Counted from the first letter of the stretch, positions 29,665-40,600 are shown. The stretch is DNA of 64,000 bases from Ignavibacteriota bacterium (GCA_016708125.1 JADJGF010000001.1:3680001-3744000), one strand, 5' to 3'. The notes: generated by a model from the letters alone, not told the origin. Made by a program: numbers and translations.

Positions 29665-30210
29665 TTGTACGTACCTAAAGAAATTTTTTTTACCAAAGGA
29701 GTTGGTGTTCATAAAGAATATTTAGCTTCTTTTGAGCTTGCTTTACGCAGCGCACATATTGAAAAATATAATATTGTTACTGTTAGCAGTATTTATCCCG
29801 TTGGTGTTAAAAAAGTTACTATTGCAAATGGAATTAAAAAATTAAGTCCCGGACAAATAATTCACGCCGTTATGGCAAGAAACGCCACAAATGAACCAAA
29901 TAGATTAATTGCTTCTTCTTTAGGAATTGCAATTCCTTCTGATCCATCAATGTATGGATATTTATCAGAACATCATCCTTTTGGTGAATCTGCAAAAAAG
30001 TCTGGTGATTATGCTGAAGACCTTGCTGCATCAATGCTTGCAACAACTTTGGGTATTGATTTCAATCCGGATACAGCTTGGAATGAAAGAGAACAAGTTT
30101 TTAAAATGTCGGGACAAATTGTTAACACAACAAATGTTACACAATCTGCCGAAGGAAATAAAGACGGTTTATGGACAACAGTAATTGCGTGTGCAATACT
30201 TATTCCGTAA
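29665..30210 (+). CDS. pdaD: Pyruvoyl-dependent arginine decarboxylase
   Basis: A 181-residue enzyme that decarboxylates arginine to agmatine, the first step of a polyamine route. The self-cleavage site is the Ser41-Ser42 pair in TVSSIYPVG, where the downstream serine becomes the pyruvoyl group. ARNATNEPNRLIASSLGIAI and SEHHPFGESAKKSGDYAED are typical family text, as is MLATTLGI. The family is best known in archaea and also occurs in Chlamydia, Bacteroidota and Chlorobi. The start is TTG with TGGAG ahead. It is monocistronic: 140 bp of AT-rich DNA precede it and a strong terminator follows. Confidence 0.93.
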   Translation: MYVPKEIFFTKGVGVHKEYLASFELALRSAHIEKYNIVTVSSIYPVGVKKVTIANGIKKLSPGQIIHAVMARNATNEPNRLIASSLGIAIPSDPSMYGYLSEHHPFGESAKKSGDYAEDLAASMLATTLGIDFNPDTAWNEREQVFKMSGQIVNTTNVTQSAEGNKDGLWTTVIACAILIP

Positions 30211-30225
30211 ATATTAAATTTTTAT

Positions 30226-30256
30226 AAAACGCAGATTCTTTCTGCGTTTTTATTTT
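30226..30256 (+). terminator. Rho-independent terminator after pdaD
   Basis: A perfect 10-bp stem AAAACGCAGA / TCTGCGTTTT with a 5-base loop (30226-30250) followed by TATTTTA. It is 16 bp beyond the pdaD stop. Confidence 0.88.
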
Positions 30257-30323
30257 AGATTTGAATTTGTAAATAAACTTAATTTCTGATTTTTATAATT
30301 TTGTACTTTAAAAAACTATAAAT

Positions 30324-30860
30324 TTGACACCACAAGAAGAAATAAGATATTTAATTCAATCCCACGGTATCAAGCAAAATTGGCTTGCAAAAAAACTTGC
30401 GTTAAAACCTCAAACATTATCTTACATTTTAAACGAAAGCTCAAAATTTGATAATCATCTTTATAAAACAATAAAAGATATTATTGAGAATAATGAAGAT
30501 GAATTGGAAATGTTCAATGGTTTTGGCGAGACCAATTTTGATCTTTTTGCAGAAGAAAAATTAAGAATTGGAATTGGCGGAAGAATTAGACTTTTTGCAA
30601 AAAGAAAATACGGTACTTTAAAAAAATTAGCCGAAGCAATGGAAATTTCCCCTCAACAATTGCATCAATATATAAGCGGTAAAAGAGAACCCGGATCAAA
30701 AATTTTATTAAAACTTCTTAAACACGGCTGCGATATAAATTGGCTTTTAAGCGGCTCAGAATCTATGGAATCTTTCAAAATTGATAAATTAGAAAGAGAA
30801 CTTACCAAGTTGCAAGAAAGCTTATTGCAAATTTCTTCAATAGTAAAATCGAAATACTAA
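30324..30860 (+). CDS. Transcriptional regulator with two helix-turn-helix domains
   Basis: A 178-residue protein starting with TTG. The first HTH is at about residues 8-45 (GIKQNWLAKKLALKPQTLSY). A second, phage-repressor-like (XRE) HTH is at about 88-140 (YGTLKKLAEAMEISPQQLHQ then YISGKREPGSKIL), followed by DINWLLSG, a phrase typical of phage-type CI repressors. The last 25 residues form a short coiled coil (LERELTKLQESLLQI) that could dimerise the protein. Target genes are unknown. It lies alone between pdaD and the GH9 gene, with 250 bp of non-coding sequence following. Confidence 0.85.
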   Translation: MTPQEEIRYLIQSHGIKQNWLAKKLALKPQTLSYILNESSKFDNHLYKTIKDIIENNEDELEMFNGFGETNFDLFAEEKLRIGIGGRIRLFAKRKYGTLKKLAEAMEISPQQLHQYISGKREPGSKILLKLLKHGCDINWLLSGSESMESFKIDKLERELTKLQESLLQISSIVKSKY

Positions 30861-31112
30861 TTTCTTAAAAATTATCAAACAAATAAGAATTTACTTTTTT
30901 GATAAAAATTTCGATCAAAATTAATTTATCCCAAAAAACAACTTTTCAGATTTTTCAAAATAAATCTAAATTAAGATGAAAATCAGCATTAATATGCCAA
31001 ATATTTTAACAAGTCAATTTGCTATTAAAAAAATAATGGCTCAAAAATTGATTAAATAGTATAAATAAAAATTTGATATAAATGATTGAAATAAATTCAA
31101 GGAGTTCAGAAA
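30861..31112. other. AT-rich non-coding region upstream of the GH9 gene
   Basis: About 250 bp without a supported gene. It holds a short AT-rich inverted repeat (TTTTGAT / ATCAAAA near 30896-30920) and the SD AAGGAG just before the TTG start of the glycosidase. No clear promoter, RNA or repeat could be called. Confidence 0.5.
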
Positions 31113-33581
31113 TTGCTAAAAAATATTTTTTTAATCATAATTATAACTTTTTACTTTAGTGTAATAATGAAATCTCAAAACCAAAAATTATGTATTAACG
31201 ATCTTGGATATTATGAATTGCCCAGCTTGAATATAATGGTGTTTCATGATTTTTATCCGGAAGGACATCAAGGCGGATTATCAATAATTCAGTTTGGAAA
31301 TCGACTTGCTGCAAATGGCGATATTCGTCTTGAACCAACTCCAGGACAATGGGCCCCGGTTCCAAAATTATTAAATAGAACAGTCGAAAAAGAAAAAAAT
31401 ATTATAACAGCAAAACTTTCGTATCCCGATCAAACAAAGGATAGGAAAGGATTTAATCCAATTATTTATCCAGATTTGAAATTAAATTATTCAATAAAAA
31501 CTGAAACAATAGATAATAAAATTAAATTAACAGTAAATTTTGAAAATCCAATTCCGGAAAATTGGAAAGATAAAATTGGATTTAATTTAGAATTTTTCCC
31601 TGGAGAATATTTTGGTGAATTTTATTTTATGGATGGAAAGTCCGGAAATTTTCCTCGCCAAGCAAATGGACCAATGTATTCGGATTCTGAGAATAATTTT
31701 CAAATAACTCCACTTGCAGTTGGAAACCAAATAATATTTTCACCAAATAAAAATCTGAAAAAAATAAAAATTTCAAGTGAAAAAAATGAATTACAGTTAA
31801 TTGATGGTAGAGGTTTGCACAATAACGGTTGGTTTATTTTAAGATCAATTATTAATGATAATTCAGAAAACCAAATTGAGTGGATTATTGAACCAAGTTT
31901 TGATTACAATTGGATTTACAAACCTGTAATTCAAATTTCACAAGTTGGATATCATCCAAATCAGAATAAATTTGCTGTTATCGAATTAGATAAGTTAGAA
32001 AATAATTTTGCATCAGTTCAGATTATTAAGATAAATCAGAATTCTGAAAAAATAATTAAAAATTTTGAATCACCGGAAATTTGGGGAAATTTTTTGCGAT
32101 ATAAATATATCAAAATAGATTTTTCTGAAATTACTGAAGTAGGTTTGTACAAAATAAAATATGATGACGTAGAATCAAATTTATTTGAAATTAAAAAAAA
32201 TATTTTTGAAAGACATGTTTGGCAACCGACTTTAGAATATTTTCTTCCAGTACAAATGTGTCACATGAGAATAAATGATAGATACAAAGTTTGGCATGGC
32301 TTATGTCATATGGATGATGCAGCAATGGCTCCGATAAATCATAATCACTTTGATGGCTATATTCAATTTGAATCAACTTTATCAAAATTCAAATCCGGTG
32401 AGCATGTTCCGGGATTGAATATTGGAGGTTGGCATGATGCCGGAGATTATGATTTACGCGTAGAATCTCAAGCAGGAACCGTTCAAAAATTAATTTTAAG
32501 TTATGAGTTTTTTAAAAATGATTATGACGAAACGACAATTAATCAAACTACACGAGTAGTTGAAATTCATAAACCGGATGGAATTTCCGATATTCTTCAA
32601 CAAATTGAACATGGATTATTAAGTATTGTTGGATCTTACAATTCATTAGGAAGATTATATCGCGGAATTATTTGTCCAACTTTACAGCAATATGTTCATC
32701 TTGGGGATGCCGCCACGATGACAGATAATATTATTTTTGATGAAAATAGAAATGATCATATTTTAAATTTACCGCTTCCGAATGATGATAGATTAGTTTT
32801 TACGGAACAAAATCCTTACCGAGAACTTTATGTTGCTTCTGTTTTAGCGTCTGTTCCAAGAGTTTTAGATAAACATAATCCTTCCCTATCAAAAAATAGT
32901 TTAAAAGCTTCTAAAGAAATTTTGGATAATAACTCAAATGCTGATATTAAATTAAGATTAAACACAATTGCAGAATTATATTTAACAACTTCAGAAATTG
33001 AGTATAAAAATATTCTGTTAGAAAATGCAGATGTTTTTGCTTCAGATATTGAAAGATATTCTGAAATTATTGGAAGAATTACTGAAAAATTAAATGATAA
33101 AATTTTTAGAGAAAAAATTGAAACGGCCGTATCAAAATTTTATAATGAAATATCGGAACTACAAAAAGAAAATCCATTTGGAGTTCCTTATAAACCAAAT
33201 ATTTGGGGCGCCGGTTGGGATATTCAATCATTTGGAGTAAAACAGCTTTTCTTGCACCTAGGTTTTCCAAAAATATTTGGTTCCGAATATTTATTTAATG
33301 CACTTAATTTTGTTTTGGGTTGTCATCCCGGAGTAAATACATCTTCTTATGTTTCCGGAGTTGGAGTAAATTCTTTAACTGTTGCGTACGGTGTAAACCG
33401 AGATGAATGGTCGTATATTCCTGGAGGTTCCGGAAGTGGAACAGCATTAATTCAACCAGATTTTCCCGAATTAAAAATTTGGCCATATTTTTGGCAACAA
33501 ACTGAATATATAATGGGCGGCGGAGCTACAAATTTTATGCTCTTGGGAATGGCGGCGGATTATTTATTTAACAAAAAATAA
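31113..33581 (+). CDS. Secreted glycoside hydrolase family 9 protein (cellulase-like)
   Basis: An 822-residue secreted protein starting with TTG after AAGGAG. A signal peptide (about 1-21) is followed by an all-beta region without a confident match (about 25-270), an N-terminal cellulase Ig-like domain (about 275-355, beginning QISQVGYHPNQNKFAVIELD) and an (alpha/alpha)6 catalytic domain from about 370. The nucleophile-side motif GGWHDAGDYDLR places the catalytic aspartates at Asp442 and Asp445; the C-terminal Glu798 in QQTEYIMGGGATNFM matches the general acid. GCHPGVNTSSYVSGVGVNS is typical GH9 text. Likely substrate is a beta-1,4-glucan or related polysaccharide. There is no T9SS tail, so export beyond the periplasm is not shown. 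Confidence 0.88.
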   Translation: MLKNIFLIIIITFYFSVIMKSQNQKLCINDLGYYELPSLNIMVFHDFYPEGHQGGLSIIQFGNRLAANGDIRLEPTPGQWAPVPKLLNRTVEKEKNIITAKLSYPDQTKDRKGFNPIIYPDLKLNYSIKTETIDNKIKLTVNFENPIPENWKDKIGFNLEFFPGEYFGEFYFMDGKSGNFPRQANGPMYSDSENNFQITPLAVGNQIIFSPNKNLKKIKISSEKNELQLIDGRGLHNNGWFILRSIINDNSENQIEWIIEPSFDYNWIYKPVIQISQVGYHPNQNKFAVIELDKLENNFASVQIIKINQNSEKIIKNFESPEIWGNFLRYKYIKIDFSEITEVGLYKIKYDDVESNLFEIKKNIFERHVWQPTLEYFLPVQMCHMRINDRYKVWHGLCHMDDAAMAPINHNHFDGYIQFESTLSKFKSGEHVPGLNIGGWHDAGDYDLRVESQAGTVQKLILSYEFFKNDYDETTINQTTRVVEIHKPDGISDILQQIEHGLLSIVGSYNSLGRLYRGIICPTLQQYVHLGDAATMTDNIIFDENRNDHILNLPLPNDDRLVFTEQNPYRELYVASVLASVPRVLDKHNPSLSKNSLKASKEILDNNSNADIKLRLNTIAELYLTTSEIEYKNILLENADVFASDIERYSEIIGRITEKLNDKIFREKIETAVSKFYNEISELQKENPFGVPYKPNIWGAGWDIQSFGVKQLFLHLGFPKIFGSEYLFNALNFVLGCHPGVNTSSYVSGVGVNSLTVAYGVNRDEWSYIPGGSGSGTALIQPDFPELKIWPYFWQQTEYIMGGGATNFMLLGMAADYLFNKK

Positions 33582-33694
33582 AAGAATTTTACCTTTTTAT
33601 TTAGTTCGATTTGATTGATAAATCAATTAAAAATTGATGAAAAAAGTCGATAATCATAAAAGGATAAAAAATATCGATAAATTTTGAGGTAAAA

Positions 33695-34075
33695 ATGTTT
33701 GAAACTTCCAACTGTAATTTAGTAACAAAAGTTGTAAAAGATCATGAGGGAATTGCCTACGAATTTAAATATTGCATTGAAATGAATTCTAATGAAAAGA
33801 AAAAATTAAAAGAATTCAGAGAAGAATATGCTAAAACAAGTCCAATACATTTTAATTTTGATGAGCAAAATTTCCTTTTCAGTCAAAAAAAATATTTCAA
33901 AAAAAGTCAATTTATTGTTGATCCTCCAAAACTCGAAGATATTGAATCAAAATTTCTAAATGATGTTAGACAAACATTATCTCAGTTTAATAATTTACTA
34001 AAATTTGAGAAAATTGAAAATTTAGAAAAAAACAAACAGTTTAATCTTTCGGAAATTCTTAAGGAAGTTAATTAG
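33695..34075 (+). CDS. Hypothetical protein, 126 residues
   Basis: A small soluble, lysine-rich protein with no signal peptide or membrane segment. It starts at ATG with TTTTGAGG ahead. Residues 45-60 are Asn/Phe-rich and the last 40 residues look helical. No known domain is recognised. It lies between the GH9 gene and tRNA-Ala, 114 bp after the former. The codon use resembles its neighbours and the SD is reasonable, so it is probably real. Confidence 0.6.
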   Translation: MFETSNCNLVTKVVKDHEGIAYEFKYCIEMNSNEKKKLKEFREEYAKTSPIHFNFDEQNFLFSQKKYFKKSQFIVDPPKLEDIESKFLNDVRQTLSQFNNLLKFEKIENLEKNKQFNLSEILKEVN

Positions 34076-34108
34076 ATAAAAAATAATTCTGAAGTAGATT
34101 GATATTAG

Positions 34109-34181
34109 TGGAGCTATGCGGGTTCGAACCGCAGACCTCTTGACTGCCAGTCAAGCGCTCTCCCAACTGAGCTATAGCCCC
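34109..34181 (-). tRNA. tRNA-Ala (anticodon GGC)
   Basis: A full 73-nt cloverleaf on the minus strand. The acceptor stem is GGGGCTA/TAGCTCC with discriminator A, D arm GCTCAGTTGGGAGAGC, anticodon arm CTTGA-CTGGCAG-TCAAG giving anticodon GGC (reads GCC and GCU), T arm GCGGTTCGAACCCGC. The CCA end is not encoded (CTA follows), so a CCA-adding enzyme is needed. It is a lone tRNA between small genes. Confidence 0.95.
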
Positions 34182-34203
34182 AAAAATTTTGTCTTGAAAA
34201 TAT

Positions 34204-36114
34204 TTATTGTACTGAAATTTGCTCACTAAATTCAAATTCTACTTGTCTTCCGCCAACTTTATTGCCATAAAATTTGAAAATCCAATCTCCTGTAATTTTC
34301 TCAGGATAAACCCAATCAATTTTACGTTCTTTAGGAATTAGCTGATTATTGTAATTTTGTGTTTGTAACGAACCATTCGGAAAAGTTATGTTAACTTTTT
34401 CCAATTTTATATCTTGGTTAAATACAAATGAAATTACTAACTGTTCATTTGCATTAATTAAATAATCTAAAATTACATCAACCGGCGGTACATTATCTCT
34501 TAAATAAACAGTTCCTAAATCAACTAAGTTATCTTTTACCAAATCAAACGTTATTGTTGTATCGGCAAAATCTTCCAATTTTAAAGTAACTATAATCTCT
34601 TGAACAAGTAATTTTTCAAAAGTTTGAGGGGTTAACAAACCCGAATTAATTCCGCCAATATAAATTTCCGCTCCAGCCGGATCAGAATTTATTTTAAAAT
34701 CTCCAATTGCCGGAAGTGGTCTTAAATTAACAATCGGAATAGTTGAATTTAAGTCAGCATTTACATTAACTGAAAATGTTGAATCATAGTAACCCAATAA
34801 TTTTAGAGTAATATCGTATTGTCCCGCTTCTAATTTTGTTAATTTATTGGGAGTTCTAAAACCTGTATTAACTCCATCCAAATAAATTGAAGCTCCGGAC
34901 GGATTTGAAGTTAAAGAAATACTTCCTCTTGGTTCATAGACAGTTAAATTTACATTGGTAGTTTTTATTTGTCCTGAATTGACCAATACAGTAACAGATG
35001 TATCACGATATCCTGATAAAGATAAACCAACAATATGATTTCCGGATTGCAATGGTTTTATAGTATCAGGAGTAACTTTAAAAGTAATATTACCATCCAA
35101 AGAAACAGCAGCACCACTAGGTTGAGAAGTAATAATTAAAGTACTCGAAGTACTTGCAATATTCATAACCATACTTTTATTTACAGTTTGATCTTTAGCT
35201 AAAGAAATTTGGAAAACTGCATCGTCATACAAAGCTTTCTTTAAAGTTACTTCATAATTCCCTCTTGGTAAATTATCAAAATTATTTGGGGTAACTTTAG
35301 ATGTAGTTATACCATTAAGATAAATTTGAGCACCTGATGGAGTTGATGTAATAGATATTTTGCCCTTGGGGTTTGACTCAGTTAAATAAACATCTTTATT
35401 TACAATTACACCGGAAGCTATATTTGTTGTTATTGTTGTGTCTCTAAAATCACTTAAAGTTAATTTTATATTATAAAATCCAGTTTGTAAAGGTTTAAGA
35501 GTATCGGGTGTTGTTTTACCAGTATTTTCTCCATTAAGTGAAATTGCAGCACCAGAAGGATCGGAAGTAACAATTAAAGTCCCAGAAGTTCCGGCAATCG
35601 CCATTTTTATATTTTTTGATACAGTTTCATCCTTCCCTAATGGAATAATAAGATTAAAATCGTCATACAAATCTAATTTTAAAGAAACACTGTAAGTTCC
35701 TCTTTGTAAGTTTATAAGAGTATCAGGTGTTGTATTTCCAGTATTTTTGCCATTAACAAATATTTGAGCTCCCGAAGGATTTGAATTTAATATTATTTTT
35801 CCTTTTGGATTTGATTCGAACAGATAAATATCTTCAGTAACATTTGAATTATCTGTAACATTTATATTAAATGTAGTATCCTTAAAATCGTTAAGTTTTA
35901 ATGTAATTTTATATTCACCTTCAAGAAGATTATTCAATGAATCCGGAGTAACTTTACTTTGTTCTTCATCATCAATAAAAATTTTAGCCCCACTTGGATC
36001 AGATGTAATAAATACATTTCCCAATTTTGGCATAACATGATCTTCAACGCAAGAATTAATTGAAATAAAAATTATAAGTATGCTAATTAAAAATTTTATT
36101 AATGATAATTTCAT
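34204..36114 (-). CDS. Lipoprotein with seven PEGA repeats
   Basis: A 636-residue surface lipoprotein. The N-terminal hydrophobic segment ends in a lipobox (SINSC, about residue 22). It then carries seven consecutive PEGA domains of about 70 residues, each with the pattern 'NSDPSGA.I.L.G..TG.TTPDTL..L..G.Y.I.L....Y.D'. The last 90 residues are a different beta-rich domain. PEGA domains are found on bacterial and archaeal surface proteins and may bind ligands or the cell wall. It starts four bases after the OmpA-like gene and is likely co-transcribed with it. Confidence 0.88.
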   Translation of the reverse strand: MKLSLIKFLISILIIFISINSCVEDHVMPKLGNVFITSDPSGAKIFIDDEEQSKVTPDSLNNLLEGEYKITLKLNDFKDTTFNINVTDNSNVTEDIYLFESNPKGKIILNSNPSGAQIFVNGKNTGNTTPDTLINLQRGTYSVSLKLDLYDDFNLIIPLGKDETVSKNIKMAIAGTSGTLIVTSDPSGAAISLNGENTGKTTPDTLKPLQTGFYNIKLTLSDFRDTTITTNIASGVIVNKDVYLTESNPKGKISITSTPSGAQIYLNGITTSKVTPNNFDNLPRGNYEVTLKKALYDDAVFQISLAKDQTVNKSMVMNIASTSSTLIITSQPSGAAVSLDGNITFKVTPDTIKPLQSGNHIVGLSLSGYRDTSVTVLVNSGQIKTTNVNLTVYEPRGSISLTSNPSGASIYLDGVNTGFRTPNKLTKLEAGQYDITLKLLGYYDSTFSVNVNADLNSTIPIVNLRPLPAIGDFKINSDPAGAEIYIGGINSGLLTPQTFEKLLVQEIIVTLKLEDFADTTITFDLVKDNLVDLGTVYLRDNVPPVDVILDYLINANEQLVISFVFNQDIKLEKVNITFPNGSLQTQNYNNQLIPKERKIDWVYPEKITGDWIFKFYGNKVGGRQVEFEFSEQISVQ

Positions 36115-36118
36115 ATAA

Positions 36119-37615
36119 CTAATTTGATAGCCTTTTAATAATAATTCGTTTGTTTTTCATTTTGCCATAAACAGTTGTATTGCTTGAAATTGGCGATGAA
36201 TCTCCCATTCCAACAGATTGCAGATTTGCCGAAGAAACACCTTTTGAAACCAAGTAACTTAATATTGCACTTGCCTGCTGTTTTGTAATAGTTGATGCTT
36301 CAGTTATTGAATTTTGTTTATCAATATGAGCTTCAATCCGCCATCTTACAGTTGGATATTTTTTCATTTGTTCTGCAATATCATTTAATCTTCCAAAAGC
36401 TGATCCTTTAATCTGCGCTGAATTGGATGAGAAAGTTGTTTCACCCTGCAATGAAAATTGAGTTGGTGCCCCAGATATACTTGGAGTTTCTTTCTTTTCT
36501 TCTTTTGGTTTTTTAACTTTCTCTTTTACTACCGGTTCCGATTCTTTTTCAATAATTATTGGTTTTGGAGCTTCATCCGGGCATCCGTCTTCATCTAAAT
36601 AACCGTTAAAAGTCTCCGAAACATTTGGACATCCGTCTGCTGCATCTAAAATTCCATCTTCATCATTATCTACTTCCGGGCAGCCGTCATCATCTTTAAA
36701 TCCATCAAAATCTTCTTTATTATTTTGGCAAACATCATCAGCATCTTTTATTCCATCACCATCATTATCTTCATCCGGGCATCCGTCATCATCCTTAAAT
36801 CCATCAAAATCTTCCTTAATATTCGTACATAAATCTTTATCATCCTTAATTCCATCTCCGTCATTATCTAAATCCGGACAACCATCTTCGTCAAAATATC
36901 CATCCAAATCTTCAGAAACTGTAGGACAAGGATCTTCGGAATCAATTATTCCGTCACCATCAGAATCAGGATCTTCGCTATACAAATTTATTACAAGTCC
37001 AATATTCCCAGAAACAAAAAAGTCTTCAAATTCACCAATTTTTATAGCATCAATATTATCATTTGCTACATAATGATAACCAACACCGGCAACTATTCCA
37101 ATACCATTTGCAATATTAAATTTAACGCCTCCGTTAACATCATAAGCTAAAGAATTTTTTTCACCGCCGTTTGAATATTCAAAGAAATCACTTTGAACTC
37201 CTTCGGTTTCAAATTTATACCAATGATATGAAGCTCCGACCGAAATATATGGGCAGAAAACTTGACTAAACGAATGGGAATATATTAAACTAAGTCCTGC
37301 AGAATTAATATCTGAACTATATGTATTTGGTAAACCTAAAAAGTTTTCTTCGCCGGAAATATTTTGTTGAAAAACATTTAATTTTAATCCAAATGCATTT
37401 CTGGTATTAGTTGGTAAAAAATATTCAATTCCGCCAGAAAAGGATAAACCCAAATTTGATTTTTCATAGTCTGTCAAACCATAATTCGGGCCAACTTCTA
37501 ATGTTAATAATAAATTATTAGAAAGTGGATGAACATCATTATTATTTTGCGCAAAAATTGAACTTGCAAAAAAGCTTAATACTAAAAATATTTTATAAGT
37601 TTTAATTCTTCTCAT
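36119..37615 (-). CDS. OmpA-family outer-membrane protein with thrombospondin type 3 repeats
   Basis: A 498-residue protein: signal peptide (about 1-22, ending IFAQ), an eight-strand beta barrel (about 25-210), a calcium-binding thrombospondin type 3 stretch (about 212-350) with repeated DxDxDGxxDxxDxCP units (SDGDGIIDSEDPCP and DNDGDGIKDDKDLC), a proline/lysine-rich linker (about 350-375) and a C-terminal OmpA/MotB peptidoglycan-binding domain (about 390-498: RWRIEAHIDKQ, ILSYLVSKGVSSANLQSVGMGD). It anchors the outer membrane to the wall. Confidence 0.92.
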   Translation of the reverse strand: MRRIKTYKIFLVLSFFASSIFAQNNNDVHPLSNNLLLTLEVGPNYGLTDYEKSNLGLSFSGGIEYFLPTNTRNAFGLKLNVFQQNISGEENFLGLPNTYSSDINSAGLSLIYSHSFSQVFCPYISVGASYHWYKFETEGVQSDFFEYSNGGEKNSLAYDVNGGVKFNIANGIGIVAGVGYHYVANDNIDAIKIGEFEDFFVSGNIGLVINLYSEDPDSDGDGIIDSEDPCPTVSEDLDGYFDEDGCPDLDNDGDGIKDDKDLCTNIKEDFDGFKDDDGCPDEDNDGDGIKDADDVCQNNKEDFDGFKDDDGCPEVDNDEDGILDAADGCPNVSETFNGYLDEDGCPDEAPKPIIIEKESEPVVKEKVKKPKEEKKETPSISGAPTQFSLQGETTFSSNSAQIKGSAFGRLNDIAEQMKKYPTVRWRIEAHIDKQNSITEASTITKQQASAILSYLVSKGVSSANLQSVGMGDSSPISSNTTVYGKMKNKRIIIKRLSN

Positions 37616-37661
37616 AAATCAAAAATATATAATTGAAAGCTAATTTAATAACACTAAATTA

Positions 37662-40600
37662 TTATTTAAGTAAAATAAATTTACCGGTTTTTCTAAATTG
37701 TTTATCCGAAATATTTGAACTTACCGTTATAATATAGAAGTAAATTCCGCTTGCAAAATTACTTCCATTTATATGATTGACATAATTTCCGGCAGGTAAA
37801 AATATATCATCAATTACAGTTTGAACAATTCTTCCGGTAATATCTACAATAATTAAATTTACTGTTGATTGTTCCGGCAAACCAAATTTAAGATTTGTTT
37901 CAGGATTAAACGGATTTGGATATGCATTTGACAAATAATAATTCTCCGGAATATTCATTGACTCATCCATTTCAATACTGTTTATCAAGTCAAATTGAGC
38001 AACAATATTTCTACTTTTCTTTACAACAAATTCATATTCAATTTCAAAAGAAACAACAACTCCATTTTCAGTCCAATTTACAAATTCATATCCGTTATTA
38101 GGTTCAGCACTTATCATCATTGTTTGATTATATCTTGCAATTCCGCATCCGGAAGTAAACCCGGCTTCACTTGGTTCGCTTGAGCAGTTAATTAAATAAT
38201 CGGCAAGTTTGAAATTAGCAAGAAGATTTTCTGAACTATTAACCGTAAAAATATAATTTGAATCTGTCGAAACTATTGTGCCATTTTTTGTCCAGTTTAC
38301 AAAAGCCCAGCCGGGATTTGCAGCAGCAATTAAAGTGGCAATTTGTCCGTAATAAAAAGAACCGGTTCCTGAAATACTACCGCCTTCAATTGGTGAAGGA
38401 AATGCTGAAATTGAATATACATCTTTTGAAAAATTTGCTATTAGTGACCTATTATTATTTGCCACAAAACTGTAAGAAGAATTATTTGATACGTTAACAT
38501 TATTTTCAGTCCAATTTACAAATAACCAACCGGAAGCAGGATTTGCTTGGACGGTAACAGTTTGACCATGCGTATAAGTATTTGTGCCTGTTACTGAACC
38601 GGAGTTAACCGGAAAAACCGTTAAACTAATGCTATAAGTTCTTAATCTAAAATTTGCAACTAAAGTTCTATTTTTATTAGCAATAAAAGTATAAGTCGAA
38701 TTAGTTGAAACTTGCGTTCCGCTTTCAGTCCAGTTAACAAAATCATAACCACTATTTGTATTTGCGCTTGCTACAATTGTAACAGTGTCCCCGTGTGAAT
38801 ATGTAGAATCACCGTCAATATTTCCGCCAATTTCTGGCGATGCACTTAATACAATATCATATTTTTTCTTTTCATAATTTGCAATAAAATTTCGCGGCTT
38901 ATCAATTACAAAAATATAAGTGCTATTTTCCGAAATTAATTGATCGTTTTCAGTCCAATTTTTAAATAACCAACCTTCATTTGCGATTGTAGAAATTGTA
39001 ACAGTTGCACCATGCTGATAATTTCCCGCACCATTTAAAGTACCGCTTTCTTCTGGAATTATTGAAGTGGTAACAGAATATATTTTCTTCGTAAAATTTC
39101 CGGTGATTATTCTATCAAATTCAACACTAAAAGTATAAATTGAATCTGTTGACAAAATATTTCCATTTTCTGTCCAATTAACAAATCTCCATCCAGTTGA
39201 AGGTGTTGGGACTAACCTTGCGTTATCACCTTCATCATAATTTCCGCCTCCCGAAATAGTACCACTTAAAGTTGGGTTAACAATAGTTGTTACCGAATGA
39301 ATTCTTCGTGAAAAATTTGCAGTTAATGTTCTGTTTGTATCAACAGTAAATTTATAAAGAGAATCAAATGAAACTGGAATATTATTTTGTGTCCAATTAG
39401 TAAAATTCCATCCCTTATTAGGTGTAGCAATTACAGATAATTCGGTGCCATAATTATAAGTCCCTTGTCCAATTACAGTTCCACCTTGTATTGGAGCTTT
39501 AGATAATGAAATAGAATAGGTTTTCAAAGTGAAATTAACATTAATATTTTTTACCGAAGTAACAAAAATATTTGTAGGATTAGTATTACCACTTAAATCA
39601 CCGCTCCAAGAAGTAAAATTTGAGCCAATTGCTGCTGATGCTTCAATTGTGATTTGAGAATTATAATTAAATGTTTCATTATACGGTAAAGTTTGCGAAA
39701 CACCATTTACTTTTATTTTTCCGTTACCGGTTCCACCTAACGAAAATTTAATTTCAAAATTATCAATTATTTCATTAAAATTTTGATTTACTTGATTTGC
39801 TGTTACATTTGAATAAGTTCTATTTGTCGGGACAAAAGTATAACCGGCTTTTGATGGTGTTACTGTTCCACTCCAATTATATGGAATTGTAATTGTATAA
39901 CTTCCATCTGTATTTGATGTCATTGTTTTTGATGTTACATCAAACCAGCTTAATGTTACTTCCCCAACTCCGGTATTTCCGGTTATTGTGTAACTGTTTA
40001 ATGTTCCTACATAATTTTGATTTACTTGATTTGATATTACGTTTGAATAAGTTCTATTTGTCGGGACAAAAGTATAACCGGCTTTTGATGGTGTTACTGT
40101 TCCACTCCAATTATATGGAATTGTAATTGTATAACTTCCATCTGTATTTGATGTCATTGTTTTTGATGTTACATCAAACCAGCTTAATGTTACTTCCCCA
40201 ACTCCGGTATTTCCGGTTATTGTGTAACTGTTTAATGTTCCTACATAATTTTGATTTACTTGATTTGATATTACGTTTGAATAAGTTCTATTTGTCGGGA
40301 CAAATGTATAACCGGCTTTTGATGGTGTTACTGTTCCACTCCAATTATATGGAATTGTAATTGTATAACTTCCATCTGTATTTGATGTCATTGTTTTTGA
40401 TGTTACATCAAACCAGCTTAATGTTACTTCTCCAACTCCGGTATTTCCGGTTATTGTGTAACTGTTTAATGTTCCTACATAATTTTGATTTACTTGATTT
40501 GATATTACGTTTGAATAAGTTCTATTTGTCGGGACAAATGTATAACCGGCTTTTGATGGTGTTACTGTTCCACTCCAATTATATGGAATTGTAATTGTAT

